Below, piece after piece: positions 55,917 to 63,505 of a DNA stretch of 64,000 nt. Source of the DNA: Microbulbifer sp. HZ11 (GTDB lineage Bacteria; Pseudomonadota; Gammaproteobacteria; Pseudomonadales; Cellvibrionaceae). The stretch covers positions 868,001 through 932,000 of the forward strand of contig NZ_JELR01000002.1 of assembly GCF_000708675.1 (NCBI RefSeq), read 5' to 3'. A program made the translations under genes and the position numbers. The notes under the pieces were generated by a model that was given only the letters and a program-made list of their open reading frames with translations, searched no databases and was not told the origin of the DNA. Position 1 is the first letter of the stretch; each line of letters opens with the position of its first letter.

Positions 55917-57067
55917 CCGGCGAAGGGATAGAGCCAGTTGGACCAGGAATAGGCGCGAATGCCAATCTTGCGCAGCACCACAAAACCACTGGAAGGATCG
56001 GTGTAGATAGCGGCGCGCCCCTGAGTACCAATAGGAAATTTGGACTGATCTTTATCGTCGATGCGGATGGCAACCGCAAACTGTCCCTGCGGCAGCTCCT
56101 CGGGCTTATAGACAAAATGCGGCAGGCGACCGCTCGGCAGCATCTGCCCGCTGCCACTGCCGCGCCAGATCGCCTCTACCTTGCCGGTAAATATCTGTCC
56201 CGGATAAAGATCGAGCGCCACCTCGACTTCCTGCCCCTCTTTTACGTGCTTGAGATTTTCCTGAAAATAATTGGCCAGCAAATAGCGGTCTGAGTCACAG
56301 ATAAACGTGGCGATGGCTCCTACCCGCAGAGCCCCTGCTACCATACCCGGGCGCACCTGAAGATTGATCAGGTAACCATCTTCCGGCGCCACCATCAGGG
56401 TGTTGTCGAGATAAAACCTGGCCAGATCGAGTTTGGCCTGAATACTGGCGACGGTGGTGTTTACCCCGTTGATTTCCGAGTGGTATTCAAGTTCGGCCCG
56501 CGCCACTTCGGCCTGGGCTTCCCGCACCGAAGCCTCGTTGGCGGCGACCTTAGCCGTCCACTTTTGAACATCTTCCTCGGGCCCGGCTCCGCGACCGGCA
56601 AGCTTTTGCGACAGTTCCTGCTCGTAACGCGCGTACACCAATTCACTCTGAAGCCGGACCACCTGCTGTCGCGCTACCTGTACATCCGCGGCTAACACCT
56701 CGACATTCTGTGTTGCCTTCGCCAGTTCCGCCTGCAGCTCTTTTACCTTGAGTTCATAGGGGCGCCGGTCAAACTGAAAGAGGGGCTGCCCCTTCTTTAC
56801 CGGAACATTGGGCTGCACCAATACGTCTGTCACCAGAGTGGGTTCATTGAGACGTGGGGTCAGCTGGATGGTGTGCTGTACCAGGCGGGCATTGGTGGAG
56901 TACGGGGTCACGAATCGCAGCCCGATCATGAATATAAGCAGCAGATGCAGCCCAACAGAGACCGAAACCAGGCCCCAGACGATGTTGAACTTCATCCATT
57001 TGAACTTGAAAAAAGTGAGCCAGACGGCAATCACATAAACAAACAGGAGAACAAATCCGAACAGCAT
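55913..57067 (-). CDS. yibH: HlyD-family secretion protein, YibH-like
   Basis: A 384-residue inner-membrane adaptor with two N-terminal spans ('MLFGFVLLFVYVIAVWLTFF' and 'IVWGLVSVSVGLHLLLIFMIGL') and then lipoyl ('VTDVLVQPNVPVKKGQPLFQFD'), long alpha-hairpin and beta-barrel domains. The two-span N-terminus and the adjacent DUF3302 gene match E. coli YibH-YibI. Likely part of a tripartite efflux system with the NodT protein; no inner-membrane pump gene is adjacent. Confidence 0.88.
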   Translation of the reverse strand: MLFGFVLLFVYVIAVWLTFFKFKWMKFNIVWGLVSVSVGLHLLLIFMIGLRFVTPYSTNARLVQHTIQLTPRLNEPTLVTDVLVQPNVPVKKGQPLFQFDRRPYELKVKELQAELAKATQNVEVLAADVQVARQQVVRLQSELVYARYEQELSQKLAGRGAGPEEDVQKWTAKVAANEASVREAQAEVARAELEYHSEINGVNTTVASIQAKLDLARFYLDNTLMVAPEDGYLINLQVRPGMVAGALRVGAIATFICDSDRYLLANYFQENLKHVKEGQEVEVALDLYPGQIFTGKVEAIWRGSGSGQMLPSGRLPHFVYKPEELPQGQFAVAIRIDDKDQSKFPIGTQGRAAIYTDPSSGFVVLRKIGIRAYSWSNWLYPFAG

Positions 57068-57078
57068 GGCCTGGTTCC

Positions 57079-57444
57079 CTAACTGGTTGCATCGCTATCA
57101 GGCGCTTGTTTGTCCTGCCCGTTTTTTGGCGCGGGCTTATCGTCTTCGCCACGCAGGCGGGCTATTTTCTCTTCGATTTCGCGTGCTTCATCTTCGGGGA
57201 AGTTACGGATATCAATGGTGTCTGTGGGTTTGAATGCCCAGATAAACGCGTTGATCCAGGGCACCACCGCAAGAAACCCGGCATACCCCATAATCTTTAC
57301 CGCTTCCGCATCGGGATGTTTGCGCGAGATGGCAATCTTCCCCGGAAGCCCGGCAATCCAGATCAGGATTGCCATGATCGCAATACCCGCACACACGATC
57401 ACGAGGAAGGTCAGATAATCCCAATGTGTCAGTTTGAACCCCAT
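57079..57444 (-). CDS. yibI: DUF3302 inner-membrane protein, YibI-like
   Basis: A 121-residue protein with two membrane spans ('YLTFLVIVCAGIAIMAILIWIAGLPG' and 'IMGYAGFLAVVPWINAFIWAF') and a charged C-terminal tail. 'SRKHPDAEAVKIMGYAGFLAVVPWINAFIWAFKP' is the conserved DUF3302 core. It is the first gene of the YibI-YibH-NodT operon, 11 nt before yibH. Function unknown; co-occurrence with YibH is a known pattern. Confidence 0.9.
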   Translation of the reverse strand: MGFKLTHWDYLTFLVIVCAGIAIMAILIWIAGLPGKIAISRKHPDAEAVKIMGYAGFLAVVPWINAFIWAFKPTDTIDIRNFPEDEAREIEEKIARLRGEDDKPAPKNGQDKQAPDSDATS

Positions 57445-57619
57445 CTGAACGCATCCTTGAGCAGAGCCGATTACTGTTGATTATTTCTCCATGGCAAGAA
57501 AGTCATATAGTTGAAGCCCGTCGACATCGCCAATCAGGGCTGTTGATTTAGCCGCAGTATTGTCGCAGTCTACCGGCACATCCCACCTACTCACCCAGTG
57601 AAATCAGCGAAACTCCCCC

Positions 57620-57988
57620 ATGATCGATTTTGAAAATAAAAGCCTGTTCAAGCTCAAGCAAAACGCGGGTTTTGCAGAAAAAGTAGCGCCACTTTTGATT
57701 GATGGTGAGGAGGTGCTCGATTCGTTCAAATCCATGCGGGACGGCGTGGTATTTACCAGCAAACGAATTATTGCGGTCAACGTACAGGGTATTACCGGCA
57801 GTAAGAAAGATTTCACCTCGCTGCCGTATAAAAATATCGTGGCCTATTCGGTGGAGACCTCCGGCACCTTCGATATAGACAGCGAGCTGGAACTCCACTT
57901 TTCGTCCCTGGGTAAGGTTCGCTTTGAGTTTAGTGGCAAATCGCGACTAATCGATATCGCGCACTACATAGCCCGCTACGCGCTTTAG
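57620..57988 (+). CDS. Small PH-domain protein (DUF1696/bPH type)
   Basis: A 122-residue bacterial pleckstrin-homology protein. 'GEEVLDSFKSMRDGVVFTSKRIIAVNVQGITGSKKDFTSLPYKNIVAYSVETSG' is the typical strand order, with the 'FTSKRII' and 'LPYKNIV' motifs of the group. It has no membrane span and may act through oligomer formation. The downstream DUF1294 gene starts two nt later, so the two are cotranscribed. No clear ribosome-binding site precedes the ATG at 57620. Confidence 0.82.
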   Translation: MIDFENKSLFKLKQNAGFAEKVAPLLIDGEEVLDSFKSMRDGVVFTSKRIIAVNVQGITGSKKDFTSLPYKNIVAYSVETSGTFDIDSELELHFSSLGKVRFEFSGKSRLIDIAHYIARYAL

Positions 57989-57990
57989 AC

Positions 57991-58419
57991 GTGAAGCGCC
58001 GTCAGCGCAAGTCCGGCGGACTCCCTGCCGGCACCTCCCGCGCGCTAGCGATTGGAGGAATATTTTTTGGCCTGATTACCGTGTTCACACTGATTGGTCA
58101 GCTGCCACCCGTGATTCCATTGTTCTATGCCGGAATGAGTCTGCTGACCTACCTGGTCTATTACCTGGATAAATCGGCCGCCCGCAGTGGCCGCCGGCGC
58201 ACCAAGGAGAACAGCCTGCACCTGCTTTCGCTACTTGGCGGTTGGCCCGGGGCGCTGGTGGCACAACAGCACCTGCGGCACAAAACCCGGAAGCAGCCAT
58301 TCCGACTGATCTTTTGGCTCACGGTTACCGCAAATCTCATGGCGTTGGCCTGGCTGCACAGTGGGGGTAATACCGGTTTCCTCGCAGGGTTCCCCCTGTT
58401 TGTGTACACATCTGTATAA
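57991..58419 (+). CDS. DUF1294 membrane protein
   Basis: A 142-residue protein with basic N- and central parts and four hydrophobic segments ('ALAIGGIFFGLITVFTLIG', 'PLFYAGMSLLTYLVYYLDK', 'WLTVTANLMALAWLHSG'). 'LTYLVYYLDKSAARSGRRRTKENSLHLLSLLGGWPGALVAQQHLRHKTRKQPFR' is the DUF1294 core. In some homologues this domain is fused to a cold-shock domain, and a cold-shock gene lies 2.1 kb downstream here. Start is GTG, two nt after the PH-protein stop. Function unknown. Confidence 0.88.
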   Translation: MKRRQRKSGGLPAGTSRALAIGGIFFGLITVFTLIGQLPPVIPLFYAGMSLLTYLVYYLDKSAARSGRRRTKENSLHLLSLLGGWPGALVAQQHLRHKTRKQPFRLIFWLTVTANLMALAWLHSGGNTGFLAGFPLFVYTSV

Positions 58420-58529
58420 AAACCTAAGCCCGGGGCCACCGTGCGTCGCATCCGCACAGAAAGGTCTGGGGAAGGTGAGGCCACTGCATGACTTACTGCA
58501 CCCAACTGCTCAATAATCAGACAATATTC

Positions 58530-58558
58530 TCGACACCCCACCCCAAGCCCCGTATAGT
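58530..58558 (+). promoter_or_regulatory. Probable sigma-70 promoter for the ABC-F gene
   Basis: TCGACA (58530-58535) and TATAGT (58553-58558) are spaced 17 nt apart. A start near 58565 would give a leader of about 110 nt to the TTG start at 58677. Confidence 0.6.
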
Positions 58559-58676
58559 GCGCGGCCCGCCATCTTTCTCGATTATGGCGACGCCGGCCAT
58601 CCGCAAACCGCCGACCTTCGACTGCAATCCATTTACCTGCAAACGATTCACCACAATAAGCCCCGGGAAGACGCTC

Positions 58677-60284
58677 TTGATCACCACCGCCAACATCACC
58701 ATGCAGTTTGGTGCCCAGCCGCTGTTTGAAAATATCTCCGCAAAATTTGGTAACGGCAACCGCTATGGACTGATCGGGGCCAATGGCTGTGGAAAGTCCA
58801 CCTTTATGAAGATCCTGAGTGGGGAGCTGGCACCCACCTCCGGCAATGTCTCCATGGCACCCGGTTGCACTCTGGGCATTCTGAGCCAGGACCAGTTCGC
58901 GTTTGAGGAATACTCGGTCATCGATGCTGTGATCATGGGAGATACGCGCCTGTGGGCGATCAAGCAGGAACGCGACCGCATCTATTCACTGGCGGAGATG
59001 AGCGAGGAAGACGGCATGCGGGTGGCAGACCTGGAAGTGCAGTTTGCCGAGCTGGATGGCTATACCGCCGAGAGCCGCGCAGGGGAAATTCTGCTGGAGG
59101 CCGGGATCGAGGAATCTCTCCACTTTGGCCTGATGAAGCAGGTTGCACCGGGCTGGAAACTGCGTGTGCTACTGGCCCAGGCACTGTTTGCGGATCCGGA
59201 CATCCTGCTGCTGGACGAGCCCACCAACAACCTAGATATCCACACCATCCACTGGCTGGCGGAAGTGCTGAATCAACGCAAATCCACCATGATCATCATT
59301 TCCCACGACCGGCACTTCCTGAACCAGGTGTGCACCCATATGGCGGATATCGATTACGGCGAGCTGCGGGTATTCCCGGGTAACTATGATGATTTTGTGG
59401 CGGCGTCCACCCTGATCCAGGAACAGCTGCACGCGGAGAATGCAAAGAAGTCCGCGGAACTGGAAGAATTGCAATCCTTTGTAAACCGCTTCTCCGCCAA
59501 CGCCTCCAAGGCCAAGCAGGCCAGCTCGCGGGCGAAGAAAATGGAGAAGATCAAGCTGGACGAGGTAAAGCCTTCCAGCCGGGTCAAACCCTACATCACC
59601 TTCCAGCAATGCAAGAAGCTGCACCGGCAGGCACTGACCCTGGAAGACCTGGCCCACGGCTTCGACGGCGAACCGCTGTTTGCCGGTGGCGAAATGATCC
59701 TGGAAGCGGGCGCACGCCTGGCGGTCATTGGCGAGAACGGCGTGGGTAAAACGACCTTCCTGCGCTGCCTGGTCGACCAGATTCAGGCCAACAACGGCGT
59801 GGTGAAATGGTCCGAGAACGCCGCCATCGGCTATTGCCCCCAGGACGCCAGCGCCGACTTCGACAACGACCTCACCATCTTCGAGTGGATGTCCCAGTGG
59901 CGCACCCCCAAACACGATGACCTGACCGTACGCGGTATGCTCGGCCGCCTGCTGTTTACCGCCGATGACGCCAACAAGAAAGCGCGGGTCTGTTCCGGTG
60001 GCGAGAAGAACCGCCTGCTGTTCGGCAAGCTGATGATGATGGATACCAACGTGCTCATCATGGACGAGCCCACCAACCACCTGGATATGGAGTCTATCGA
60101 GGCCCTGAACAAGGCGCTCTCCCAGTACGAGGGCACCCTGATCTTCGTCAGTCACGACCGCCAGTTTGTGTCATCCCTCGCCACCCGGGTCCTGGAGATC
60201 AAGGATCAGCGTCTGCTGGACTTCCAGGGTACCTATGACGAATATCTGACCGATCGGGCACGGGAAGGGGCACGGGCGGCCTGA
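58677..60284 (+). CDS. ybiT: ABC-F family ATPase, YbiT-like
   Basis: A 535-residue soluble protein with two ABC domains and no membrane span. The first has Walker A '[14 protein letters not shown]' and Walker B '[18 protein letters not shown]'; the second has Walker A '[11 protein letters not shown]', signature '[15 protein letters not shown]' and '[19 protein letters not shown]', with the linker helix pair between (residues about 245-315). It acts at the ribosome in translation factor roles. The TTG start at 58677 with GGGAAG upstream gives the YbiT N terminus '[18 protein letters not shown]' and a length near E. coli YbiT (530). Longer upstream starts are not family-like. Confidence 0.92.
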   Translation: MITTANITMQFGAQPLFENISAKFGNGNRYGLIGANGCGKSTFMKILSGELAPTSGNVSMAPGCTLGILSQDQFAFEEYSVIDAVIMGDTRLWAIKQERDRIYSLAEMSEEDGMRVADLEVQFAELDGYTAESRAGEILLEAGIEESLHFGLMKQVAPGWKLRVLLAQALFADPDILLLDEPTNNLDIHTIHWLAEVLNQRKSTMIIISHDRHFLNQVCTHMADIDYGELRVFPGNYDDFVAASTLIQEQLHAENAKKSAELEELQSFVNRFSANASKAKQASSRAKKMEKIKLDEVKPSSRVKPYITFQQCKKLHRQALTLEDLAHGFDGEPLFAGGEMILEAGARLAVIGENGVGKTTFLRCLVDQIQANNGVVKWSENAAIGYCPQDASADFDNDLTIFEWMSQWRTPKHDDLTVRGMLGRLLFTADDANKKARVCSGGEKNRLLFGKLMMMDTNVLIMDEPTNHLDMESIEALNKALSQYEGTLIFVSHDRQFVSSLATRVLEIKDQRLLDFQGTYDEYLTDRAREGARAA

Positions 60285-60336
60285 GAGGCACCCCGGGGAA
60301 GAGGGAATACCCACTTAAACCGGAATTTTGCGACGA

Positions 60337-60366
60337 TTGACGCCAAGATTCCGAACAATTTATAGA
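60337..60366 (+). promoter_or_regulatory. Sigma-70 promoter of the cold-shock gene
   Basis: TTGACG (60337-60342) and TATAGA (60361-60366) are 18 nt apart. Start near 60373 gives a 5' leader of about 170 nt, typical of cspA-type transcripts. Confidence 0.7.
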
Positions 60367-60417
60367 CAGATGCGCTTTGTACCTCTAAAGTATCAACTGC
60401 TAGAAAGAAAGACTTTT

Positions 60418-60471
60418 ATGAACACCGTTTTAATGCTGAACTTGACGTATTTATTCGTCCTGTCGTTTTAA
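60418..60471 (+). CDS. Putative 17-codon leader ORF in the cold-shock mRNA
   Basis: ATG 60418, followed by 16 codons and TAA at 60469-60471. The product is hydrophobic: MNTVLMLNLTYLFVLSF. GAAAGA lies about 9 nt upstream as a possible ribosome-binding site. Its stop codon touches the base of the terminator-like hairpin at 60471. TGACGTA (60443-60449), inside this frame, matches the first seven bases of the E. coli cold box TGACGTACAGA. Whether the ORF is translated is not known; it could be an accident of a structured leader. Confidence 0.35.
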   Translation: MNTVLMLNLTYLFVLSF

Positions 60472-60515
60472 GAGCCTTTACTCCAAGCAACACCCGCCTT
60501 TTTAAGGCTCTTTTT
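60471..60515 (+). promoter_or_regulatory. Terminator-like hairpin in the cold-shock mRNA leader
   Basis: agagcctt (60471-60478) pairs with aaggctct (60504-60511) and is followed by TTTTT. It lies downstream of the predicted promoter and start near 60373 but upstream of the csp ribosome-binding site, so it is positioned as an attenuator. The 25-nt loop is long, so its strength is uncertain. Confidence 0.6.
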
Positions 60516-60543
60516 ATGAATTCAATTACATCAGGATATTGAT

Positions 60544-60753
60544 ATGTCAAATACAGTCACTGGAACCGTTAAGTGGTTCGACGAAGCAAAAGGCTTTGGT
60601 TTTATTGAGCAGCAGTCCGGTCCGGACGTCTTCGCCCACTTCAGCGCCATCGCCAGCACCGGCTTCCGCACCCTGACCGAAGGCCAAGCCGTAGAGTTCA
60701 ACGTAACTCAGGGCAAAAAAGGTCCTCAGGCTGAGAACATCGTAGTGGTTTAA
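60544..60753 (+). CDS. CspA-family cold-shock protein
   Basis: A 69-residue single cold-shock domain. RNP1 is 'KGFGFIEQ' and RNP2 is 'DVFAHFSAI', preceded by '[13 protein letters not shown]'. It is an RNA chaperone that melts secondary structures, and '[25 protein letters not shown]' completes the OB-fold. AGGA precedes the ATG. The long structured leader and downstream terminator resemble cold-inducible csp genes. Which csp paralogue it is cannot be told. Confidence 0.96.
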   Translation: MSNTVTGTVKWFDEAKGFGFIEQQSGPDVFAHFSAIASTGFRTLTEGQAVEFNVTQGKKGPQAENIVVV

Positions 60754-60784
60754 CATCGTAACGATGTAAATCTCAATGATTGCG

Positions 60785-60811
60785 AAAACGGGCCCAATAG
60801 GGCCCGTTTTT
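60785..60811 (+). terminator. Rho-independent terminator after the cold-shock gene
   Basis: aaaacgggccc pairs with gggcccgtttt across an AATA loop, followed by more T. It lies 31 nt after the csp stop codon. Confidence 0.95.
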
Positions 60812-60940
60812 GTTGTGGCGCAGATATAATCAGAACCTATTGCACCACTGTGGGTCCAATCTTGCCTATCTCCGACTCTAAAGTAATGGGTGGCTTAGCC
60901 ACCATATTCGATCAAAAAATAAATACCGGAGGCCATCACC

Positions 60941-61360
60941 ATGCCAACCAAACACGCAGTACCTGCGATTTTGACCGCCAGCCTCGCGCTTACCGGGTGC
61001 AGTGGAATCCAATTCAATTCGAGTTTGGAGCCCTACGTAGAAGACCGCATCAAGACCAAGATGGTCCGCGAGTACTCCATCGCCGAAATCGACCAGTACA
61101 ATGCCACGACACTCGGTTTTGTCGATGCCAGCTACTGTCAGGAACGCATGGATGAACGCAAGGCGAGTAAATCGCAACTGGTAAGCGATCTGAAACTGCG
61201 CACCAAAAATCTCGGCGGCAACGGATTGGTGGTAGAAGCCTGCGGAACGGGAGCAATTCCTGGGTGCTACTCATTTATGGAGTGCCGCGGAGTCGCCTAC
61301 TCAGTGCCTGAACGCAAAGGTGATAGTATTCCACCCACTACGGCAAGCAATGCTTTTTAG
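60941..61360 (+). CDS. RcsF-like outer-membrane lipoprotein
   Basis: A 139-residue lipoprotein (lipobox LTGC, Cys20). The mature domain has the RcsF-like pattern: 'SYCQERMDERKASKSQLVSDLKLRTKNLGGNGLVVEACGTGAIPGCYSFMECRGVAYS', with four Cys in the spacing of the two RcsF disulfides and the 'PGCY...CxGxA' ending. RcsF senses envelope stress and signals to the Rcs phosphorelay; no rcsB/C/D genes are visible here, so its partner is unknown. A good CGGAGG ribosome-binding site precedes the ATG. Confidence 0.75.
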   Translation: MPTKHAVPAILTASLALTGCSGIQFNSSLEPYVEDRIKTKMVREYSIAEIDQYNATTLGFVDASYCQERMDERKASKSQLVSDLKLRTKNLGGNGLVVEACGTGAIPGCYSFMECRGVAYSVPERKGDSIPPTTASNAF

Positions 61361-61467
61361 ATAGCACAGACTTTAGAAAGAATGGCGGTGGGCGCCTCAT
61401 AAATTGCTGCACCTGTTCTCCGGGCATTTGCCGCTCATGAAGACTTAAATGGATAAAGTACCTGACC

Positions 61468-61938
61468 ATGGACAATACATCAGGGCCCAGGGGTTTCCCA
61501 TCCACAGTTTTTTCCGCCGCCACCTGCCGCATTGGGTACGCCGGAGCCCTCTCCGGAATCGTGTTAGCGGTCACAGGCTGCGCCTTCCCCGCCCCACTGG
61601 CCTGTCAACCCGGGGAGCAGGCGCAGATTCATGATTTAATCTATTTCGGTACAGATAAACCCGATGGCCGGGTCACCGATGCACGGTGGGCGGAATTTCT
61701 GGCAGGTGTTGTGACACCGCATTTTCCCGCGGGTCTGACGGTGCTCTCTGGGCAGGGGCAGTGGCGTGATGACACTGGCGAAATCATTCGCGAAGACAGC
61801 CACGTACTGTCGCTGGTGCACCGCCAGGAGCCCGGTGTGGGGCCTGCTATTGAAGAGATCACCACCACGTACAAGCGGCGCTTTCAGCAGGAGTCCGTTC
61901 TGAGAGTGCGCAGTGCTGTGTGTGTATCATTCCGCTAG
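61468..61938 (+). CDS. DUF3574 lipoprotein
   Basis: A 156-residue lipoprotein. The N terminus is long: 21 residues before a hydrophobic core ending in AVTGC (Cys38). The mature domain has 'DLIYFGTDKPDGRVTDARWAEFLAGVVTPHFPAGLTVLSGQGQWR' and 'IREDSHVLSLVH', as in DUF3574. No assigned function. Stop is 18 nt before the next gene, so both may be one operon. Confidence 0.82.
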   Translation: MDNTSGPRGFPSTVFSAATCRIGYAGALSGIVLAVTGCAFPAPLACQPGEQAQIHDLIYFGTDKPDGRVTDARWAEFLAGVVTPHFPAGLTVLSGQGQWRDDTGEIIREDSHVLSLVHRQEPGVGPAIEEITTTYKRRFQQESVLRVRSAVCVSFR

Positions 61939-61956
61939 CGCTACCGGGGTGGTCAG

Positions 61957-62361
61957 ATGAACTTTCCCAGCCAGTGGTACCAGCTCAGGTTGACCTTCCG
62001 CGATCACACGGTCACCTTTTCCGCGGGGCGAAGCAATCTGCGCGCACGTATTCACGAGGCATTTATCCGGCTTTCCGCCTTTTCCAGCGGCACCCGGGCG
62101 ACCATTCATGTCTCTCACCCGCGGCATGGCTGGCTCAAGGTCTGCGATGAAGCGCAGCGCTACCCGATCATCCAGAACCCACTCAGTCTCAATCCCACAC
62201 GTATCTGGCAGGCGATTGGGCACACCCTGGCCGAGGCAGACAGCTGGCCCTCGGATGAGGAGAAGGCCCGCATCAAACTGGAACGCCAGATGCGCAGGCG
62301 CGCTGAAATAGCATCTGCGCGCCGCAATCGCTTCCGGGTGATCGACGGCGGCGATCAATAG
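61957..62361 (+). CDS. Hypothetical protein
   Basis: A 134-residue, Arg-rich cytoplasmic protein. 'WYQLRLTFRDHTVTFSAGRSNLRARIHEAFIRL' may be a small beta-hairpin plus helix, and the last 50 residues ('EEKARIKLERQMRRRAEIASARRNRFRVIDGG') form a basic helix. No family recognised. It follows the DUF3574 gene by 18 nt. Confidence 0.55.
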   Translation: MNFPSQWYQLRLTFRDHTVTFSAGRSNLRARIHEAFIRLSAFSSGTRATIHVSHPRHGWLKVCDEAQRYPIIQNPLSLNPTRIWQAIGHTLAEADSWPSDEEKARIKLERQMRRRAEIASARRNRFRVIDGGDQ

Positions 62362-62556
62362 AAACCGACCTTCACACCCAGTCACCCTTCCTGTGGCTCC
62401 GCTCACCGCACCGCTGATCCCCGCCCAATACTCGCGGTACCGATACAGGGCACAAGCCCATTCCACTCACCGCCAAAAACAGCACTTTTATCGACACAGC
62501 GCATCCAGCACAGAACTTGTGTGCGTCAATAATCCAAATTTCAGGAGTATTGACCA

Positions 62557-63486
62557 ATGCAATGGATGGCGATTTTTACCTGCGTGCTGCTGGCCAGCTG
62601 TGCCAGCGGCCCCCAGTCAGCGGATAGTGCGAGGGCGAACGCGCCTTACTCGGTGCCGGCCAGCGATGGTTCGGGCAGCAGTGCGCTGGCCCTGGCGCAG
62701 CTCGATCAGCTGTGGCCCTCAGACACGCCCCTCGCCCCAGCCTCAGACCTCGCGCCGGGGCTGCTGGCACTGTCGCCGGAGATGAAACACTTTGTAGACG
62801 GCATCGGCCCAGGCCTGTCACCGAAGCAGCGGTTCCGGCGGATTCTGCGCACCCTGAAACAGGATCGCTTTTATCTGGAGTACGACCTGGATACCACCGC
62901 AACCGCGGCAGAGGCGTTTACCAGCCGGCGCGGCAACTGCATTTCGTTCGCTGCATTGATCGTGGTTCTGGCGCGGGAAGTGGGTGTGCCGGCACATTTC
63001 AATCGGGTCGAGGCGCCCCGGGCGCGGCGGGCGACCCGCGGTGCGGACGGGCGCGTGCTGGTGCAGAACATTCTGCACATTAATGCGGAGGTTTCATTTG
63101 GCTGGAGTACGCAAATTATCGAGCTGAACTTCGAACCGCGCAGCCTGCACCGGCATGTGGCGATTGCGGACGCCGAAGTACAGTCACTCTATCTGAACAA
63201 CCTGGCCATGGATAAGGCCCGCGCGGGGCGAACTTCTGAAGCGCTGCCACTGTTGCGTGAAGCGCTCACGCTGACACCGGACTCCAGCATCCTCTGGAAT
63301 ACCCTGGGCTATCTGTATCGTCAGCAGGGAAAACTGGAACTGGCGGAGCTGAGCTATACCCAGGCGCTGTCGCTGGACGAAAAAAATACTGCGGCAAAGA
63401 ATAATCTCAAGCGCGTCTACGCACTGCAGAGCCAGCAGGCACTATCGCTGTCGGATACTGCCAACGATGCCGACCAGGAGAGCTGA
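62557..63486 (+). CDS. Transglutaminase-like plus TPR lipoprotein
   Basis: A 309-residue lipoprotein ('FTCVLLASC', lipid Cys15). Residues about 80-205 form a transglutaminase-like papain fold with the Cys in 'SRRGNCISFAALIVVLAREVG' and a His in 'QNILHINAEVSFGWSTQIIELNFEP'. Residues about 208-290 have two TPR units ('YLNNLAMDKARAGRTSEALPLLREALTLTPDSSILWNTLGYLYRQQGKLELAELSYTQALSLDEKN'). Such proteins may act as peptidases or as protein scaffolds in the envelope. AGGAG precedes the ATG at 62557. Confidence 0.8.
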   Translation: MQWMAIFTCVLLASCASGPQSADSARANAPYSVPASDGSGSSALALAQLDQLWPSDTPLAPASDLAPGLLALSPEMKHFVDGIGPGLSPKQRFRRILRTLKQDRFYLEYDLDTTATAAEAFTSRRGNCISFAALIVVLAREVGVPAHFNRVEAPRARRATRGADGRVLVQNILHINAEVSFGWSTQIIELNFEPRSLHRHVAIADAEVQSLYLNNLAMDKARAGRTSEALPLLREALTLTPDSSILWNTLGYLYRQQGKLELAELSYTQALSLDEKNTAAKNNLKRVYALQSQQALSLSDTANDADQES

Positions 63487-63505
63487 TTGCGGTTAATGTA
63501 CTTGC

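Noticed and set aside
58488-58676. 63-codon N-terminal extension of the ABC-F protein
   Set aside because: The extension contains the predicted promoter and is not homologous; the TTG start gives the family N terminus and length.
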